NCBI GenBank assembly: GCA_947475165.1
Contig: CANJLD010000015.1
Span: 35,316 to 99,315, forward strand
Reading direction: 5' to 3'
Length of the DNA stretch: 64,000 nucleotides
Origin: Bacteroidota bacterium
GTDB lineage: Bacteria; Bacteroidota; Bacteroidia; Chitinophagales; LD1
Position numbers and translations under genes: made by a program
Notes under the pieces: generated by a model
The model's database searches: none
What the model was told of the DNA's origin: nothing
What the model saw: the letters and a program-made list of their open reading frames with translations, nothing else
Part shown: positions 60,698 through 64,000 of the stretch, in pieces
Layout: each line of letters begins with the position of its first letter
Numbering within the stretch: the first letter of the stretch is position 1

Positions 60698-63600
60698 CTA
60701 CGAACAGCCCATGCTGTTACCGCAGTTTAAGCATTTGTAGCAAGTGCCGCTGCGAAGGGTGATGTTTCCGCATACACTGCATGGAGGTGCATCGCCCATC
60801 ATATCGCCAGCTGCTTTGTTGAAGGCGCTCATAGAGTTAGTAGCCATGGTAATTTTCTTCTCTACCTTCATTTCAGCTACTTCTTTTTTAGCTACCGGTT
60901 TAGTTGGTTCTGTCATTTCCGGGTGAACAGGAGTAATTCTCTTTTGCTCAATCGGCTCTTCAGAAATTTCGGTCGTTAAATCCATTGCACTGCGCTCGCG
61001 CATGCTTAACTCGCTTGGCGTAACGTGAACTAAATCTGTTCTGCCTAAGTATTCGAATGCCAATAGACGGAAGATGTAATCAACTATCGAACTTGCGTTC
61101 TTGATATTCGGGTGGTCAACCATACCGCTTGGTTCGAAGCGCGTGAAGGTGAATTTGTTGGTGAATTCTTCCAATGGCACACCGTATTGTAAGCCGATAG
61201 ATACAGAGATAGCGAAGCAGTTCATGAGTGAACGGAACGATGCTCCTTCTTTGTGCATGTCAATGAAGATTTCTCCCAAAGTGTGGTCATCGTATTCACC
61301 GGTGCGTACGAAAACTGTTTGTCCGCCAATTTTTGCTTTTTGTGTAAAGCCTCTTCTCTTGTGCGGCAATTTCTTGCGCTCAACGATACGTGAAAGTTCG
61401 CGCATGAAATTCGTGTCGGTTGATTCCTGCATTAACACACGAGCCGCTTCCAAAACTTGCTCCGGTGTAAGTTTGCTGAATTCCTGAGTTGGTGCTACCG
61501 GTGCAGCAGTTGCGGTTTCTTTTTTGTCTTCCTTGTCTTCGTCCTTCTTGTTAGAAAGCGGTTGAGAAAGTTTACATCCGTCACGGTAAAGCGCGTTAGC
61601 TTTCAAACCAAGGTGCCATGAAAGTTGGTAGCATTCCTGAATATCTTCAACAGTAGCTTCGTGAGGAAGGTTGATTGTTTTTGAAATTGCACCGCTGATG
61701 AAAGGCTGAACGGCTGCCATCATGCGAACGTGTCCGTGTGCGTGAATAAAGCGAACGCCTTTTGCTCCGCATTTATTAGCGCAATCAAAAATCGGAAGAT
61801 GTTCGTCTTTCAATAAAGGCGCACCTTCTACGGTCATAGTTCCACATACAAATTCATTAGCGACTTCAATTTGCTCTTTGCTATAACCTAATTCGCGAAG
61901 CAAATTGAAGTTAGTTCCGTTGTATTGTTTTTCGGTAAAGCCAAGACGTTGTAAAGTTTCTTCGCCCAAGCTCCAAACATTGAATGCAAATGTGATATCG
62001 AATGCAGCAACAAGTCCGCCTTCAATTTTTTCAAGGTCAGAAGAATTGAATCCTTTTGCGGTAAGCGATTCTGCATTGATGTGCGGGCAACCGGTAAGCG
62101 TTCCGTTTCCTTTCGCGTATTTTACAATGGCATCAATTTCTTTTGCAGAGTAGCCTAAGTTTTCTAAAGCTGCAGGCACACATTCGTTTACAATTTTGAA
62201 GTAGCCGCCACCTGAAAGCTTCTTGAATTTAACCAAAGCGAAATCAGGTTCAACACCGGTGGTATCGCAATCCATCAACAAACCAATTGTTCCGGTTGGA
62301 GCAATTACAGTTGACTGCGCGTTGCGGTAGCCATATTTCTCGCCCAATTGCAATGCTTCATCCCAAGCAGTAGTTGCCGCCTTCAATAAATAATCTGGGC
62401 AGAATTTAGGGTCGATACCAAGTGGCTTAATTTCGATTCCTTCGTAAGCATTTGCATCAGCATTGTAAGCAGCCAAACGATGATTGCGCATTACACGCAG
62501 CATGTGTTTTTTGTTTCTTTCGTAAGAAGGAAAAGCACCCAATGTGCCCGCCATTTCAGCCGAAGTTTTGTAAGCAACACCGGTCATGATAGCTGTGATT
62601 GCTCCGCCAATAGCGCGGGCTTTGTCGCTGTCGTAAGGAATGCCGCTTACCATTAATACTGAACCAAGGTTGGCATAACCCAAGCCAAGCGTTCTGAATT
62701 CATAAGAAAGTTGCGCCACTTCTTTAGAAGGGAACTGTGCCATTAATACAGAAATTTCCAATACAGTTGTCCAAACACGGCTCATGTGTTCGAAGCCTTC
62801 CACATTAAACGCAAGCGTTTTATCGTTGAAGAATTTGCGAAGGTTGAAAGAGGCTAAGTTACAAGCGGTGTTATCTAAGAACATATACTCGCTGCAAGGG
62901 TTAGATGCGCGGATTGGTCCGTCTTCAGGACAAGTATGCCACTCATTAATAGTAGTATCGTATTGAACGCCAGGGTCAGCACAACGCCATGCTGCCATTG
63001 CAATTTTATCCCAAAGTTCGTTTGAAGGAATTGATTTCATGACCTTGCCGTTACTGCGACCGAGTAGGTTCCAGTTTTCGCCTTTCTCTAATGTATGGAA
63101 GAAAGAGTTTGGAATACGAACTGAGTTGTTGGAGTTTTGACCGGCAACAGTCTTGTAAGCTTCGCCTTCGTAGTGCGAATCGTAACCGGCAGCAATCAAG
63201 GCAGCTACTTTATCTTCTTCTTTGCTCTTCCAGTCAATAAAGTCCATTATTTCCGGGTGGTCAAGGTCAAGACAAACCATTTTAGCTGCACGTCTTGTAG
63301 TTCCGCCAGATTTAATTGCACCAGCAGCAGCATCACCAATTTTCAGGAAGCTCATTAAGCCCGAAGAAGTTCCTCCTCCTGAAAGTTTTTCTCCTTCGCC
63401 ACGAATATTGCTGAAGTTAGTTCCAACACCTGAGCCGTATTTAAAGATACGCGCTTCGCGGGTCCACAAATCCATGATTCCTCCGCTGTTCACTAAATCA
63501 TCATCAACAGACAAAATAAAACAAGCGTGCGGCTGTGGTCTTTCGTAAGCCGAAGTAGATTGCTCTAAAACTCCGGTGTCAGGGTTTACAAAGTAGTGTC

Positions 63601-64000
63601 CTTGAGGCTTACCGGTAATACCATACGCGGTATACAAACCGGTGTTGAACCATTGCGGAGAATTCGGAGCCGCCATTTGGTCAAGCAACGAGTAAACCAA
63701 CTCATCATAAAATACAGTGGCATCTTTTGCAGAAGCGAAATAGCCGTAGCGTTCGCCCCAGCTTTTCCAGCAATCAGCCAACCGGTGCACCACCTGCTTA
63801 GCCGAACGCTCGCCACCCAATGAACCATCCGGTTGAGGCACTCCTGCTTTACGGAAATATTTTTGCGCGAGAATGTCAGTGGCAACCTGACTCCATCCTT
63901 TCGGAACTTCCACGTTGTGCATCTCGAACACCGCATCGCCCTTCGGGTTACGGATTACGCTCGAGCGCAAATCATACTCAAATAAATCGAACGCTGACTT
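60698..64000 (-). CDS. nrdJ: Vitamin B12-dependent ribonucleotide reductase (class II), 5' end beyond window
   Basis: The frame is open to the right edge, giving 1100 residues; the start is outside. Class II reductases make deoxynucleotides with adenosylcobalamin and no oxygen requirement. Visible motifs: '[14 protein letters not shown]' and '[21 protein letters not shown]' near the N-terminal active-site Cys, '[34 protein letters not shown]' in segments, '[15 protein letters not shown]', '[21 protein letters not shown]', and a C-terminal '[26 protein letters not shown]' four-cysteine/redox-tail arrangement. It is followed by its own terminator. In the window it is the only reductase. Confidence 0.95.
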   Translation of the reverse strand, partial: KSAFDLFEYDLRSSVIRNPKGDAVFEMHNVEVPKGWSQVATDILAQKYFRKAGVPQPDGSLGGERSAKQVVHRLADCWKSWGERYGYFASAKDATVFYDELVYSLLDQMAAPNSPQWFNTGLYTAYGITGKPQGHYFVNPDTGVLEQSTSAYERPQPHACFILSVDDDLVNSGGIMDLWTREARIFKYGSGVGTNFSNIRGEGEKLSGGGTSSGLMSFLKIGDAAAGAIKSGGTTRRAAKMVCLDLDHPEIMDFIDWKSKEEDKVAALIAAGYDSHYEGEAYKTVAGQNSNNSVRIPNSFFHTLEKGENWNLLGRSNGKVMKSIPSNELWDKIAMAAWRCADPGVQYDTTINEWHTCPEDGPIRASNPCSEYMFLDNTACNLASFNLRKFFNDKTLAFNVEGFEHMSRVWTTVLEISVLMAQFPSKEVAQLSYEFRTLGLGYANLGSVLMVSGIPYDSDKARAIGGAITAIMTGVAYKTSAEMAGTLGAFPSYERNKKHMLRVMRNHRLAAYNADANAYEGIEIKPLGIDPKFCPDYLLKAATTAWDEALQLGEKYGYRNAQSTVIAPTGTIGLLMDCDTTGVEPDFALVKFKKLSGGGYFKIVNECVPAALENLGYSAKEIDAIVKYAKGNGTLTGCPHINAESLTAKGFNSSDLEKIEGGLVAAFDITFAFNVWSLGEETLQRLGFTEKQYNGTNFNLLRELGYSKEQIEVANEFVCGTMTVEGAPLLKDEHLPIFDCANKCGAKGVRFIHAHGHVRMMAAVQPFISGAISKTINLPHEATVEDIQECYQLSWHLGLKANALYRDGCKLSQPLSNKKDEDKEDKKETATAAPVAPTQEFSKLTPEQVLEAARVLMQESTDTNFMRELSRIVERKKLPHKRRGFTQKAKIGGQTVFVRTGEYDDHTLGEIFIDMHKEGASFRSLMNCFAISVSIGLQYGVPLEEFTNKFTFTRFEPSGMVDHPNIKNASSIVDYIFRLLAFEYLGRTDLVHVTPSELSMRERSAMDLTTEISEEPIEQKRITPVHPEMTEPTKPVAKKEVAEMKVEKKITMATNSMSAFNKAAGDMMGDAPPCSVCGNITLRSGTCYKCLNCGNSMGCS

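Overview
The window looks like a chromosomal segment of a member of the phylum Bacteroidota. Evidence: six proteins end in type IX secretion (T9SS) sorting domains (four of type A, two of the gliding-motility-associated type B), SprB-type adhesin repeats are present, Bacteroidota-restricted families occur (DUF5777, DUF5686, CBS/NadK neighbourhood, multi-parvulin operon), and several genes carry TAnnTTTG/TAnnTTCG-like -7 promoter boxes. A kynurenine 3-monooxygenase and a heme A synthase indicate an aerobe. I cannot place it below phylum level. I saw no rRNA, tRNA, CRISPR array or transposase.

Layout. 0-1 kb: end of a DUF5777 barrel protein, then a 21-bp phased repeat array. 1.4-6.3 kb: hsp20, pdxA, leucyl aminopeptidase, rsmA and a 2-hydroxyacid dehydrogenase. 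6.3-12.2 kb (minus strand): an envelope-biogenesis cluster with MoxR ATPase, three SurA/parvulin-like proteins and a small beta-barrel. 12.4-18.1 kb: rlmD, a small conserved gene, apaG, gmk, yicC, a DMT permease, acpP and a LURP-one-like protein. 18.3-24.1 kb: MFS permease, ctaA and two secreted T9SS hydrolases. 24.2-31.1 kb (minus strand): nadK, a DUF5686 outer-membrane protein, CBS protein, alpha/beta hydrolase, pabA-type amidotransferase, cvpA and yqeY. 31.2-33.3 kb: a second 21-bp array, a TonB-C protein, marC and a truncated metallo-hydrolase copy. 33.3-40.3 kb (minus strand): an accessory block with an unknown helical protein and two large T9SS surface proteins, bracketed by the direct duplication of the metallo-hydrolase 5' end. 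40.7-47 kb: the intact metallo-hydrolase, kmo, a subtilisin-like T9SS protease and recJ. 46.9-50.8 kb: an AbiEii-type toxin-antitoxin pair, an M3 peptidase, a third 21-bp array and a small membrane protein. 50.8-59.4 kb: a TPR lipoprotein and a 2575-residue SprB-repeat adhesin. 59.4-64 kb: queA and the truncated B12-dependent ribonucleotide reductase.

Most protein-coding content is ordinary housekeeping plus T9SS surface proteins. The unusual content is in the DNA itself. (i) Three unrelated intergenic regions carry ten-plus degenerate units at a strict 21-bp period, two helical turns; the first two share a TTCCG core and the first reverses orientation about a hairpin. (ii) The palindrome ACCGGT occurs about 110 times by hand count where base composition would suggest about ten, in every codon phase and also between genes, resembling the cyanobacterial HIP1 situation. 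(iii) Small palindromes or heptamer repeats lie in frame inside recJ, queA, ctaA and a protease sorting domain. (iv) Several genes have a TAnnTTCG box separated from the start codon only by CCCC, predicting leaderless or near-leaderless mRNAs. (v) An old 190-bp direct repeat brackets a 7.4-kb surface-protein island.

All motif and family calls come from reading translations; no database search was run. Repeat phases were checked base by base against the coordinates.
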